Source of the DNA: Planctomycetota bacterium
GTDB taxonomy: Bacteria; Planctomycetota; Phycisphaerae; WQYP01
Assembly: GCA_021828925.1 (NCBI GenBank)
Contig: JAJZCT010000058.1
Coordinates: 1 to 10,731 of the forward strand
Length of the DNA stretch: 10,731 nt
Direction of reading: 5' to 3'
Within the stretch, counting starts at the first letter, position 1; every line of letters begins with the position of its first letter. Made by a program: the position numbers and the translations under genes. The notes beneath the pieces were generated by a model. That model was given only the letters and a program-made list of their open reading frames with translations, was not told the origin of the DNA and made no database searches. Of this stretch, positions 1-7,433 are shown in pieces.

Positions 1-16
1 CAGGAGCCTGTCCGAG
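1..16. repeat. 16-bp repeat, inverted copy of 9786-9801
   Basis: The first 16 bases of the window, CAGGAGCCTGTCCGAG, are the exact reverse complement of positions 9786-9801. The left copy may extend beyond the window. In the plus direction it lies in an open frame that runs from position 2 to a TAA at 98-100. The right copy encodes the last residues of the thioesterase. Two exact 16-mers in an 11-kb window are unlikely by chance, so I read this as a dispersed genomic repeat of unknown function. Confidence 0.5.
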
Positions 17-76
17 CAACGGTGCCGGTTGATTCCGGATTTGCCTGTGGAAATCGAAAAATCACGGCAGGCTTTG

Positions 77-154
77 CTATTTATCGCTTTTGGCGGCTAA
101 GCTCCGGATTGCAATTTGCCCCCCCCAAAAAAACAAAATTATTAAGAGTTCCAT
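77..154 (-). CDS. Possible 25-residue membrane peptide
   Basis: A short open frame starts at an ATG (154-152) preceded by GAGGA seven bases upstream, a good ribosome-binding spacing. The product begins MELLIILFFWGG, one short hydrophobic stretch, and then ends in a charged tail, AAKSDK. The hydrophobic stretch is encoded partly by a T7G8 homopolymer run, seen on the plus strand as C8A7 at 119-133. That run could equally have shifted the frame of a once longer small membrane protein. No family is assigned. It lies downstream of hsdM on the same strand, about 95 bases after its stop. Confidence 0.25.
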   Translation of the reverse strand: MELLIILFFWGGQIAIRSLAAKSDK

Positions 155-248
155 AAGCCCATCCTCAGGCACCAGTGCGGACACTCTGTTTCTGGTTGAC
201 GCAAAGCACAGCGTTCCTGTTACCCGGGGCGTTGAGCCGCTTGGTGGG

Positions 249-1856
249 TCACGGTAGGGGTGGCAAGCCCAGTTCCTTAAGGAAAGCATTATGTTTGTCC
301 CTTGCCTTCTTGATGTTCTGCGCCAATGTTACCAACTCGTCGTTGACGGCCTGTAAATCAATTTCTTCTTCTGCCCGCGCCGTGCTGATGTAGCGGGAGA
401 TATTCAGGTTGTAGCCGTTGTTTTTGATCTCGTCCATGGGAACGCGGCGCGCGTAGCGCTGTTCCTCCTTGCGAAACTGGTAGGTGTCGATGATTTTCTT
501 TATGTGCTCGTCCTTCAGGCAATTTTGCCGCTTGCCTTTCGCGAAATGTTCGGTGGCATTGATGAACAAAACGTCGTCGGGTTTTTTGCACTTTTTCAGC
601 ACCAGGATGCAGACTGGTATTCCGGTGGAGAAAAACAGATTAGCGGGGAGGCCGATCACCGTGTCGATATTGCCGTCCTTGAGCAGTTTGGAGCGTATGC
701 GTTCTTCCGCACCACCGCGGAACAGCACGCCGTGGGGAAGGATGATTGCCATCACCCCCTCGGGCTTGAGATAATGAAAGCCATGCAGCAGAAAGGCGAA
801 GTCGGCTGCGGATTTTGGCGCAAGGCCATAGTTCTTGAATCGCATATCCTCGCCCAGTGCTTCATTTGGGTCCCAGCGGTAACTGAAGGGCGGATTGGCA
901 ACTACCGCATCGAACTTCGGCATCTTGGCCGGGTTCATCTCGCGCAACCAATCCCAATCGTTAGTAAGGGTGTCACCATGATATACCTCGAACTCGGTAT
1001 CTTTCACCCCATGCAGCAGCATATTCATGCGCGCCAGGTTGTACGTCGTTATGTTTTTCTCCTGCCCAAAAACCTTCCCGATGCCCCGCGGCCCCATCCG
1101 GTGGCGCACGTTGAGCAGCAAGGACCCCGAGCCACATGCGAAGTCGAGCACGCTTTCCAGTTGCTTCTTTTTGCCGGTGCGGGGATCCTGGCTATCCAGC
1201 GTGACAATGCCCGACAAAATGGCGGAGATCTGCTGGGGCGTGTAGAACTCGCCGGCCTTCTTGCCGGAGCCGGCGGCAAACTGGCCGATCAGGTACTCAT
1301 ACGCATCGCCCAGCGTGTCCCTGTCAGTGGAGAAGTGCGCCAAGCCATCGGCGATGGCCTTGATAATATCGCAGAGCTTGGCGTTGCGGGGTACGTAGGC
1401 CTTGCCAAGTTTTTCCGAGCTCAGGTTGATCTCGGAGAATAACCCGCCAAAGGTGCTGGCGAAGGATTCGTTCTCGATGTACTTAAATCCCCCTTGCAGG
1501 GTACGTAGCAGTTCAGTGTTCTGCGTGCGGGCCATCTCCGCGATGCTGCCCCAGAGGTATTCGGGCTTGATGACGTAGTGCGATTTGCGGCGCATCTGTT
1601 TTTCAAACTCCCCAGTATCGCCCGCGTTCTGCGCATACCACACGGCCAAGGGCGTGCGGCGGTCGCTTTCCCGCAGTTTGGGGTAGTCGCGCCCCAGCTC
1701 TTTTTGTGCCGCCGCCTCGTAATTGTCTGACAGGTAGCGCAGGAAAAGGAAGGAGAGCATGTAATCGCGGAAATCGTCCGCGTTCATCGCCCCGCGCAGC
1801 TGGTCGGCAATTTCCCAAAGGGTATCGCCCAGTCGTTTCTGGTCTTGTTCGGTCAT
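249..1856 (-). CDS. hsdM: Type I restriction-modification system, DNA adenine methyltransferase subunit HsdM
   Basis: This is the modification subunit. With HsdS it transfers a methyl group from S-adenosylmethionine to adenine N6 in the recognised site, and it also forms the core of the restricting complex. The 535-residue length is normal for the family. An N-terminal helical domain (about 1-150) precedes the catalytic N6-methylase fold. GEFYTP is at 202-207, the SAM-binding motif I DFACGSG at 238-244, and catalytic motif IV NPPF at 321-324. The ATG at 1856 has a strong GGGAGG six to eight bases upstream. Its first bases overlap the stop of the upstream ATPase gene in an ATGA, which implies translational coupling. 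It is the last gene of the operon, although in most type I loci hsdM precedes hsdS. No frame disruption is visible. Confidence 0.97.
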   Translation of the reverse strand: MTEQDQKRLGDTLWEIADQLRGAMNADDFRDYMLSFLFLRYLSDNYEAAAQKELGRDYPKLRESDRRTPLAVWYAQNAGDTGEFEKQMRRKSHYVIKPEYLWGSIAEMARTQNTELLRTLQGGFKYIENESFASTFGGLFSEINLSSEKLGKAYVPRNAKLCDIIKAIADGLAHFSTDRDTLGDAYEYLIGQFAAGSGKKAGEFYTPQQISAILSGIVTLDSQDPRTGKKKQLESVLDFACGSGSLLLNVRHRMGPRGIGKVFGQEKNITTYNLARMNMLLHGVKDTEFEVYHGDTLTNDWDWLREMNPAKMPKFDAVVANPPFSYRWDPNEALGEDMRFKNYGLAPKSAADFAFLLHGFHYLKPEGVMAIILPHGVLFRGGAEERIRSKLLKDGNIDTVIGLPANLFFSTGIPVCILVLKKCKKPDDVLFINATEHFAKGKRQNCLKDEHIKKIIDTYQFRKEEQRYARRVPMDEIKNNGYNLNISRYISTARAEEEIDLQAVNDELVTLAQNIKKARDKHNAFLKELGLPPLP

Positions 1857-2959
1857 GAAGTACCTCCCGCTGGCGTGGTTGATTCTGCCGGTAGGTCGGG
1901 CAGCGCGAACCGATACCGGCTCAAAAATGCCCCCAGGATTTGGCGAAAGAGCCGCTTCGTGTCTTCCACCATCGCTCGGGGTTCGTAAATAGCGTATTTC
2001 CCGTGGCTTAAAAGATTAAGCGCACGCGCGTAGAGAATTTCATCGTCCAATCCATGAATGCAGGCGGAGAAATCGTCATGGCCGAAGAAGACTGCCGTCT
2101 TCTCAAGAATGCTGCGAAGCATATTGAAGTGGTAGGTGTAGAGAGTGCCGGAATCCGCCGCCTGCTGTAATTCGCGCAGCATGGCGACATGATGAAAAAA
2201 CGGCGTATCGTCCGTCGTGCGCAGCGCGTATTCGTTGCCCAGGTTCGGACGGTGCAGAAAATACTTCCTGTGGGGCTCTTTTTTAAGCTCGTTGCAGACG
2301 ACATTGAAAAAGAGGGAATGGTGGGACGAAATGACTACCTTGACGCGGCCCTTGCCTCTTCGCAGCAGCGTCGCCAGATCGCTGGCCACGGCGATGGCGT
2401 TATTGTCATCGAGCGACGAGACGGGGTCGTCGATATAAAAGTATTTGACCCAAGAATAGGATGGGAGTCCGTCGATCACGCGCTCGGATATCGCCATGAA
2501 GAGGCACCAAATAAAAATGTTCTCCTCACCACGGGATACCTTGATATTTCCCGCATCGCCGTTCCTAAATGCGATACTCCATTCCGTGTAGTCGATATCA
2601 AAGCCGAAGGCGGCATACCGCCCAAGGTAGGACTGGATACTTTTTTCCAGAGCCAACTCCTTGATGCCAGAGAGGAATCGCGATGTTGAGTTAACCCGTA
2701 ATACCCGTTGGCTGTCGTTCTTGAGGTCGTTGTCCCAATAAAAAAGGTCTTCGGTGAAGGCATTGAAATAAAGTGTGTCCGGGCCCTTGTTCTTTCGCTT
2801 GCCCGCGTCCTTGAAGTCCATGGAAAGATGTGTCTTGCCGGTACCGTTGAAAGCATAAAGCAGCACAAAACTCTTTCCCCCGCCGTTTAAGTCGTCTCGT
2901 AATCTTTGAGCGACCTTCCGAACGGAGCGGTATGTATACACCGAGCGAGTGCTGCTCAT
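1853..2959 (-). CDS. PrrC-like AAA/ABC-type ATPase, candidate anticodon nuclease of the type I locus
   Basis: The 368-residue protein has an ATPase core. Walker A is AFNGTGKT at 36-43, an ABC-signature-like SRGEE at 142-146, Walker B YFYIDD at 173-178 followed by SSLDD at 181-185, and a switch histidine in SSHH at 211-214. The C-terminal domain carries Arg282, Glu286 and His319, in RSILE and LLSHG. The PrrC anticodon nuclease of E. coli uses Arg320, Glu324 and His356, so the spacing (4 and 33, against 4 and 32), the length (368 against 396) and the location inside a type I hsd locus all agree. I infer an NTP-controlled tRNA anticodon nuclease kept inactive by the restriction complex. No zinc-hook coiled coil as in RloC is present. 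The ATG overlaps the hsdS stop (ATGA) and follows GAGGTG. Alternatively it is an uncharacterised ATPase whose C-terminus is not a nuclease. Confidence 0.8.
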   Translation of the reverse strand: MSSTRSVYTYRSVRKVAQRLRDDLNGGGKSFVLLYAFNGTGKTHLSMDFKDAGKRKNKGPDTLYFNAFTEDLFYWDNDLKNDSQRVLRVNSTSRFLSGIKELALEKSIQSYLGRYAAFGFDIDYTEWSIAFRNGDAGNIKVSRGEENIFIWCLFMAISERVIDGLPSYSWVKYFYIDDPVSSLDDNNAIAVASDLATLLRRGKGRVKVVISSHHSLFFNVVCNELKKEPHRKYFLHRPNLGNEYALRTTDDTPFFHHVAMLRELQQAADSGTLYTYHFNMLRSILEKTAVFFGHDDFSACIHGLDDEILYARALNLLSHGKYAIYEPRAMVEDTKRLFRQILGAFLSRYRFALPDLPAESTTPAGGTS

Positions 2960-4284
2960 CCCTGCACCTCGTCAAGCGCCGGGAAAAGCTGCTGCATCAG
3001 CCCTTTCTTGAGGGCCCTGAGCGTGTCGAGCTTTTGGGCTTCCAGTGTGATCAAATCGTCGAGGGAGGAGAGGCAGTCCGCGATTCTTTGCTGTTCTTCG
3101 GGTTTAGGAAAGCCAAGCTCAATGGACTTGACTATTTCGCCAGAAAGATTGCCTTGTCCCCCCTGAATATAGGTCGAGATAAGCCAGTTTTTTATATGAA
3201 AAAGGTACTGATATATAAAAGCGTTGCTATTCTCGGATTTCAAACAGAGAATTGCTTGATTAATCGCGCCGTCAATTCTAGCCAGTGCGACATCTCCGCT
3301 ATTGGCACCATACAACGCAACAAGCACATCTCCCTTTGAAACAATTTTTGCGGCAGAGTTGGAAAGCCCCTCTGGGGTTAAAAACAACTCTGTATTTTCT
3401 TTGTCAATTTCCGCAGACCTAATGAACGGTATATCACCGCCATAAAAATCTTTTTGCGTTGTGGCTGGTGTTCCTCCGCTATAGGTTTTACAAACACTAC
3501 TTATCGTCTTCAGTATCCACTCCCCCGCATCCCGAAATTCGGGAAAGCGCAGTTTGGGCACGGTTTCGCCTTCTGCGGGGAAAAGCTGCTGCATCAGTCC
3601 TTTTTTATGGGCCTTGAGCGTGTCGCGCTTTCGGGCTTCCAGTGTGATCAGCTCGTCGAGGGAAGAAAGGCAGTCGGCGATTTTTTTTTGTTCTTTTTTG
3701 TCCGACGGATAACAGATTTCGATCCTTGACAGCCTGCTGGGTGATATTCCAAAAACCTTTGCTCCCTGCGCTTCCTTCTTGATCTGAGCCCGAATCCTGG
3801 TTGCGTGGAACAAGTGACCACCAAATCCGACCGCAAGGTTGTTGTGTTTTTGGCGAGCAAGAATTGTATGCGACCCAGAAAGCAATCGTTGGCCGTTTAG
3901 CTCAACTAACTCAATACATTTGCCAATATCTTCGAGGTCTTCGGACGCATCCGCAAAGACCACGTCGGTTTCGACGCAGTAATCGTCCGCGTTGGCCTTT
4001 TCGATGGATTCCGCAGGAATGATAAAAGGTACGTCCTCACCGCGAATATCAAATAGTTGAGAAAATTTTGTGTGGATATCCCCGTAATGAATATTCTTTA
4101 CCGAGCCGCCTGTGTAGTCGAGCTTGTCTCTTGAAAGAGAGTTAGTGCCCTTGAAGGAATACAGCTGATCCATCGGCTTGTTATCCCATCCGCCCGCATC
4201 CCGAAACTGGGGAAAACGCAGTTTTGGCACCAGCGCGGGTTTTGCCGCCGGTCTCACCGTTTTCTCTTTCACCTTATTGCTCAT
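2956..4284 (-). CDS. hsdS: Type I restriction-modification system, specificity subunit HsdS
   Basis: HsdS directs the methylase and nuclease subunits to a split DNA site. The protein is built from two half-repeats. Using numbering from an upstream GTG at 4290, KLRFPQF at 23-29 is matched by KLRFPEF at 246-252. The helical spacer segments IADCLSSLDELITLEA (204-219) and IADCLSSLDDLITLEA (403-418) are nearly identical, each ending in GLMQQLFP. The two target-recognition domains, about 37-199 and 258-397, are unlike each other, so two different half-sites are expected. I prefer the ATG at 4284 (442 residues) over the GTG at 4290, since AGGG lies ten bases upstream of the ATG. It overlaps the hsdR stop by 11 bases. 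The gene holds an A9 run (plus-strand T9 at 3681-3689). Parts of both recognition domains look richer in A+T than the conserved blocks. Confidence 0.95.
   Translation of the reverse strand: MSNKVKEKTVRPAAKPALVPKLRFPQFRDAGGWDNKPMDQLYSFKGTNSLSRDKLDYTGGSVKNIHYGDIHTKFSQLFDIRGEDVPFIIPAESIEKANADDYCVETDVVFADASEDLEDIGKCIELVELNGQRLLSGSHTILARQKHNNLAVGFGGHLFHATRIRAQIKKEAQGAKVFGISPSRLSRIEICYPSDKKEQKKIADCLSSLDELITLEARKRDTLKAHKKGLMQQLFPAEGETVPKLRFPEFRDAGEWILKTISSVCKTYSGGTPATTQKDFYGGDIPFIRSAEIDKENTELFLTPEGLSNSAAKIVSKGDVLVALYGANSGDVALARIDGAINQAILCLKSENSNAFIYQYLFHIKNWLISTYIQGGQGNLSGEIVKSIELGFPKPEEQQRIADCLSSLDDLITLEAQKLDTLRALKKGLMQQLFPALDEVQG
2981..3100. repeat. hsdS internal direct repeat, distal copy
   Basis: This 120-bp block matches 3578-3697 without gaps at an offset of 597 bases (199 codons). 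It begins with 20 identical bases. It encodes the second conserved helical spacer of HsdS and its C-terminal QQLFP. Such paired conserved segments are the sites at which type I specificity genes recombine to exchange or duplicate recognition domains. Confidence 0.85.
3524..3561. repeat. hsdS internal direct repeat encoding KLRFPEFRDAGEW
   Basis: A 38-bp block matches 4193-4230 at an offset of 669 bases (223 codons). The two copies encode the conserved lead-in of each half of HsdS, KLRFPQFRDAGGW and KLRFPEFRDAGEW. Together with the 120-bp repeat it frames the second recognition domain. Confidence 0.8.
3578..3697. repeat. hsdS internal direct repeat, proximal copy
   Basis: This is the partner of 2981-3100. 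It encodes the central helical spacer between the two recognition domains. Near its end it contains a T9 run at 3681-3689 and a T6 run at 3694-3699 (A runs on the coding strand), where the distal copy has interrupted, less homopolymeric sequence. Confidence 0.85.
4193..4230. repeat. hsdS internal direct repeat encoding KLRFPQFRDAGGW
   Basis: This is the partner of 3524-3561. It lies just inside the HsdS N-terminus and leads into the first recognition domain. Confidence 0.8.
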
Positions 4285-7240
4285 ACGCACCCAACCCTGA
4301 AATCTCTCGCCCGTGGGTGAGTTTGTGCAGCAGCGGAATCAATTCGTCCATCAGCGCCAGTTCTTTTTGCGTGCGTGCCTTCCAGCCGAGAGCTAAGGGG
4401 GCGAACAGGCTGCTCAATTGCTCACCGTCGAAGATCATCCGGCGCAGGATCTCATCCACAAAACTTTGCAGGGCGTGAGCCCCCAGCCCGTGCTTTTCGG
4501 CGACGGCGGAGAGTTCGCGAGCGTGTTTCTCCGCCTTAAAGCGTTCAAACCCATCACGTACGGCCCTCTCATCCAGGGGCTTGCCGGTCTCCAACGTGTC
4601 GATGTACGCTACGATGTCATGCCGCTCGTCCATGAATTTGGCGTCGGATTGGATGAGGCCAACCAGCTCCTCGCGACTCATCTTCTGCTTGCCCGGCGCT
4701 TGGCTTGTGTAGCGGGCAATGAGGGCCATAATGTAGTCGTAGTCGATGAGGGCGGAGGCAAAGAGTACGAGCTCGAAGTCAAGCTTCTGCACTTCCGGAT
4801 CGGCTTGCTCGCCGCTTTTATCCTGCTGCTCCTTCAATCGCTGGGCGGTCTCCAGATAGGCACCCCTGAAGCCCTGCAACTTTTCTCCGGGCACGGTTTG
4901 CTCGATGGCTTGCCGGTTGTCGTCGGTCAGGTCGGTGTATTGATCGAGCTGGGTTTTCAGGCGCTGCACTTCCTTGAACAGATTGATGAACTGGCTGCGT
5001 GCCGCGTCACCCTTCAGGTTGGGCACATCTTCCGGTTTGTTGTCCAGCCCCTGCGACCGCATGAACTCGCCCAGTTTCTGCACGGCGGTTTGCAGCTTGT
5101 CGATGACCACCGGTGCCTTGTCCACTAGCCAGATTTCCTTGGCGGGCTTGCTGTCCTGGCCGGAAAAAAGGCCGATGGCGGTATCCACCGCCTCCTGCTG
5201 CTGGCGGAATTCGAGGATGTTGCCGTAGGGCTTGGTGTCGTTGAGCACGCGGTTGGTGCGGGAGAACGCCTGAATCAACCCGTGGTACTTGAGGTTCTTA
5301 TCCACGTAGAGGGTGTTGAGATATTTGGAGTCGAAGCCGGTGAGCAGCATGTCCACTACGATGGTGATGTCGATCTTTTGAGCGTGAGGAAGGTCGGCGT
5401 TCGGGTATTGCTGATCTTTGATGCGCTTTTGTACGTCCTGATGGTAGGGGTCGAATTCGTTGATGCTGTGGTTGGTGCCGAACTGTGCATTGTAGTCGGT
5501 GATGATGGCTGCGAGGGCTTCTTTCTTTTTTTCCGGCTGCTGTTCGTTGTCGGCCCTTTCCTGCGGCAGGTCTTCCTGAATCTGCTGAACGTCCTTGTTG
5601 CCCTCGGCGGGCGGGGAGAAGACGCAGGCAATGTTCAGCGGCTGGAAGTCGCCGTTTTCCGCCTGTTTCTCCGCTTGCAGGGCGTTAAACAGGGCGTGAT
5701 ATTCAATCGCGTCATTGATCGAGGCGGTGGCCAGCAGCGCGTTGAACTTACGTCCATTCGTAGCGGGATCGTGCTTGCTCAGAATCGCTTCAGCAATAGC
5801 TCTCTTAGCCAAGGCTTCGCCCGGGCTTGGCGGCTTGTCACCCTCGGGCCTGTAGTAATCCACGTGAAAGCGCAGGACGTTGTTGTCTTCGATGGCGTGG
5901 GTAATGGTGTAGGCATGCAGTTCCTGCTGGAAGATGTCTCGCGTGGTTTTGTAGGACGCTTGCTGGCCTTCGATCTTCTGATAGTTGGCGTTTTGCTCGA
6001 AAATAGGTGTGCCAGTGAAGCCGAACAACTGGGCGTTGGGGAAGAACTCCCTGATGGCTTTGTGGTTATCGCCGAATTGCGAGCGGTGGCATTCGTCGAA
6101 TATGAAGACCATCCGGTGCCGCTGCAACGGTTTGAGCCGGTGCAGGTACTCGCGATTGTTGTCTCCTCCCAGCGCCCGGCCGAGCTTCTGGATGGTGGTG
6201 ACGATTACCTTGTCGGCATAATCATTGGAGAGTAATCGCCGCACCAAGGTTTCGGTATTGGTGTTTTCCTCGACGCAGCCCTCCTGGAATTTATTGAATT
6301 CCTCGCGTGTCTGTCGGTCAAGGTCCTTGCGGTCCACAACGAACAGGCATTTATGGACATCAGGATTGTCCTTGAGCAGGGTGGAGGCCTTGAACGAGGT
6401 GAGTGTCTTACCGCTGCCAGTGGTATGCCAGATATAGCCGTTGCCGCAATTCCGATGGATGCAGTCCACAATCGCCTTGACAGCGTAAATTTGATACGGC
6501 CGCATTACCATCAGTTTCTGCTCACTGGCCACCAGCACCATGTAGCGGCTTACCATCTCGCCCAGCGTGCATTTGGCGAGGAACTTCTCGGCAAAGCTGC
6601 CCAGGTTGGTGATCTTCTTGTTGTCCTCGCCCGCGAACTGGTAGACCGGCAGGAATCGCTCGTCGGCGTTGAAGCTGAAGTGGCGGCCGTTGTTGTTGGC
6701 GAAGTACCAGGTATCGCTGCGGTTGCTGACAATGAACAGTTGCAGAAAGCAGAGCAGAGTTTTGGTATATCCGTTGCCGGGGTCGTTTTTGTACTCGACG
6801 ACCTGCTGCATAGCGCGGTGCGGGCTTACGGCGAGGTTTTTCAATTCGATCTGCACCACGGGCACGCCGTTAATGAGTAGGATCACGTCATAACGGTGGT
6901 GGCTGTTGTCTGTGTTGATGCGGAGCTGGTTGACAACCTCAAAGCTGTTCTTGCACCAAGCCTTCGTGTTGACCAAGGTGTAGTGGAGGGGCGTGCCGTC
7001 TTCGCGCTCGAAACTGCTGATCTCGCGCAGACACCCGGCGGCAGTGAAGACGTCTGGGGTGACGATTTGCTCCAGAATTCGAGCAAACTCGGTATCGGTG
7101 AGGTGAACGCGATTGAGCGCCTCGAAGCGCTGGCGGAAATTCTGCTCGAGCGTAGCACGGTCATGAATGTCCGTGCGGTGGGTGTATTTGAGATCCTTAA
7201 GTTTTTCGATCAGCGTTTGTTCAATTTCCTGCTCGGTCAT
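4274..7240 (-). CDS. hsdR: Type I restriction-modification system, endonuclease and translocase subunit HsdR
   Basis: HsdR pumps DNA with ATP and cuts it far from the recognition site when the site is unmethylated. The 988-residue protein has an N-terminal HSDR_N nuclease domain. Its PD-(D/E)xK residues are visible as Asp118 in RYDVILL and Glu132/Lys134 in IELKN. A superfamily 2 motor follows: Walker A TTGSGKT at 273-279, DECH at 382-385, GFTGTP at 407-412, motif V MLLTGFD at 631-637 and motif VI QAFSRTNR at 657-664. The C-terminal helical region (about 700-988) normally docks on HsdM/HsdS. The phrase GYIWHTTGSGKTLTSFK resembles EcoR124I-type (type IC) HsdR, the type with which PrrC is classically associated. 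The ATG at 7240 follows AGGA with a seven-base gap. It is the first gene of the operon. Confidence 0.97.
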   Translation of the reverse strand: MTEQEIEQTLIEKLKDLKYTHRTDIHDRATLEQNFRQRFEALNRVHLTDTEFARILEQIVTPDVFTAAGCLREISSFEREDGTPLHYTLVNTKAWCKNSFEVVNQLRINTDNSHHRYDVILLINGVPVVQIELKNLAVSPHRAMQQVVEYKNDPGNGYTKTLLCFLQLFIVSNRSDTWYFANNNGRHFSFNADERFLPVYQFAGEDNKKITNLGSFAEKFLAKCTLGEMVSRYMVLVASEQKLMVMRPYQIYAVKAIVDCIHRNCGNGYIWHTTGSGKTLTSFKASTLLKDNPDVHKCLFVVDRKDLDRQTREEFNKFQEGCVEENTNTETLVRRLLSNDYADKVIVTTIQKLGRALGGDNNREYLHRLKPLQRHRMVFIFDECHRSQFGDNHKAIREFFPNAQLFGFTGTPIFEQNANYQKIEGQQASYKTTRDIFQQELHAYTITHAIEDNNVLRFHVDYYRPEGDKPPSPGEALAKRAIAEAILSKHDPATNGRKFNALLATASINDAIEYHALFNALQAEKQAENGDFQPLNIACVFSPPAEGNKDVQQIQEDLPQERADNEQQPEKKKEALAAIITDYNAQFGTNHSINEFDPYHQDVQKRIKDQQYPNADLPHAQKIDITIVVDMLLTGFDSKYLNTLYVDKNLKYHGLIQAFSRTNRVLNDTKPYGNILEFRQQQEAVDTAIGLFSGQDSKPAKEIWLVDKAPVVIDKLQTAVQKLGEFMRSQGLDNKPEDVPNLKGDAARSQFINLFKEVQRLKTQLDQYTDLTDDNRQAIEQTVPGEKLQGFRGAYLETAQRLKEQQDKSGEQADPEVQKLDFELVLFASALIDYDYIMALIARYTSQAPGKQKMSREELVGLIQSDAKFMDERHDIVAYIDTLETGKPLDERAVRDGFERFKAEKHARELSAVAEKHGLGAHALQSFVDEILRRMIFDGEQLSSLFAPLALGWKARTQKELALMDELIPLLHKLTHGREISGLGAYEQ

Positions 7241-7383
7241 TGATGAATCCTAGGATTGTTTTTACGCACATTATTACAAAATTCAAGTGTAGGATGCCCC
7301 CAAACAACCGCCAACTCAATTGACCATTGCCAGGCATCCGCTTCACTGTTCGCCTTGAACGCAATATTAGGCCCGGTACGGAT
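7237..7383 (-). pseudogene. 48-codon open frame or gene remnant overlapping hsdR start
   Basis: Minus-strand codons from 7383 to the TGA at 7239-7237 are open between two stops and read like protein, for example KANSEADAWQWSIELAVVWG and then LEFCNNVRKNN. The TGA shares bases with the hsdR ATG (ATGA), the same coupling seen at other junctions of this operon. There is no ATG or GTG in its first 35 codons, only a TTG at codon 24, so it looks like the 3' end of a truncated gene or a frame using an unusual start. I do not recognise the family. It also overlaps the only candidate hsdR promoter. Confidence 0.35.
7259..7286 (-). promoter_or_regulatory. Weak candidate promoter for the hsd operon
   Basis: On the minus strand TTGAAT (7286-7281) and TAAAAA (7264-7259) are separated by 16 bases, each matching four of six consensus positions. 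Transcription from here would leave a very short leader before the hsdR ATG. It is the best candidate I see close to hsdR, but it would lie inside the 48-codon open frame if that frame is real. Confidence 0.2.
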
Positions 7384-7433
7384 CTATTGTCAAACGTTCC
7401 GGATGGGTGACACCGGGCGGCGTGGGGCATGAC

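Noticed and set aside
2..100. Open frame from the left edge on the plus strand ending TAA at 98-100
   Set aside because: It has only 32 codons, begins within a repeat and shows no recognisable feature. It cannot be separated from chance without sequence to the left.
504..1442. 312-codon plus-strand open frame
   Set aside because: It is antisense to hsdM, whose motifs are unmistakable, and its translation has no recognisable domain. It is a shadow of the GC-rich coding strand.
5282..6235. 317-codon plus-strand open frame, and another at 4418-5128
   Set aside because: Both are antisense to hsdR, Val/Leu-rich and repetitive in composition, typical of shadow frames.
7221..7430. 69-codon minus frame upstream of hsdR
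   Set aside because: It overlaps the hsdR start out of frame and is less protein-like than the 48-codon frame at 7237-7383 in the same stretch.
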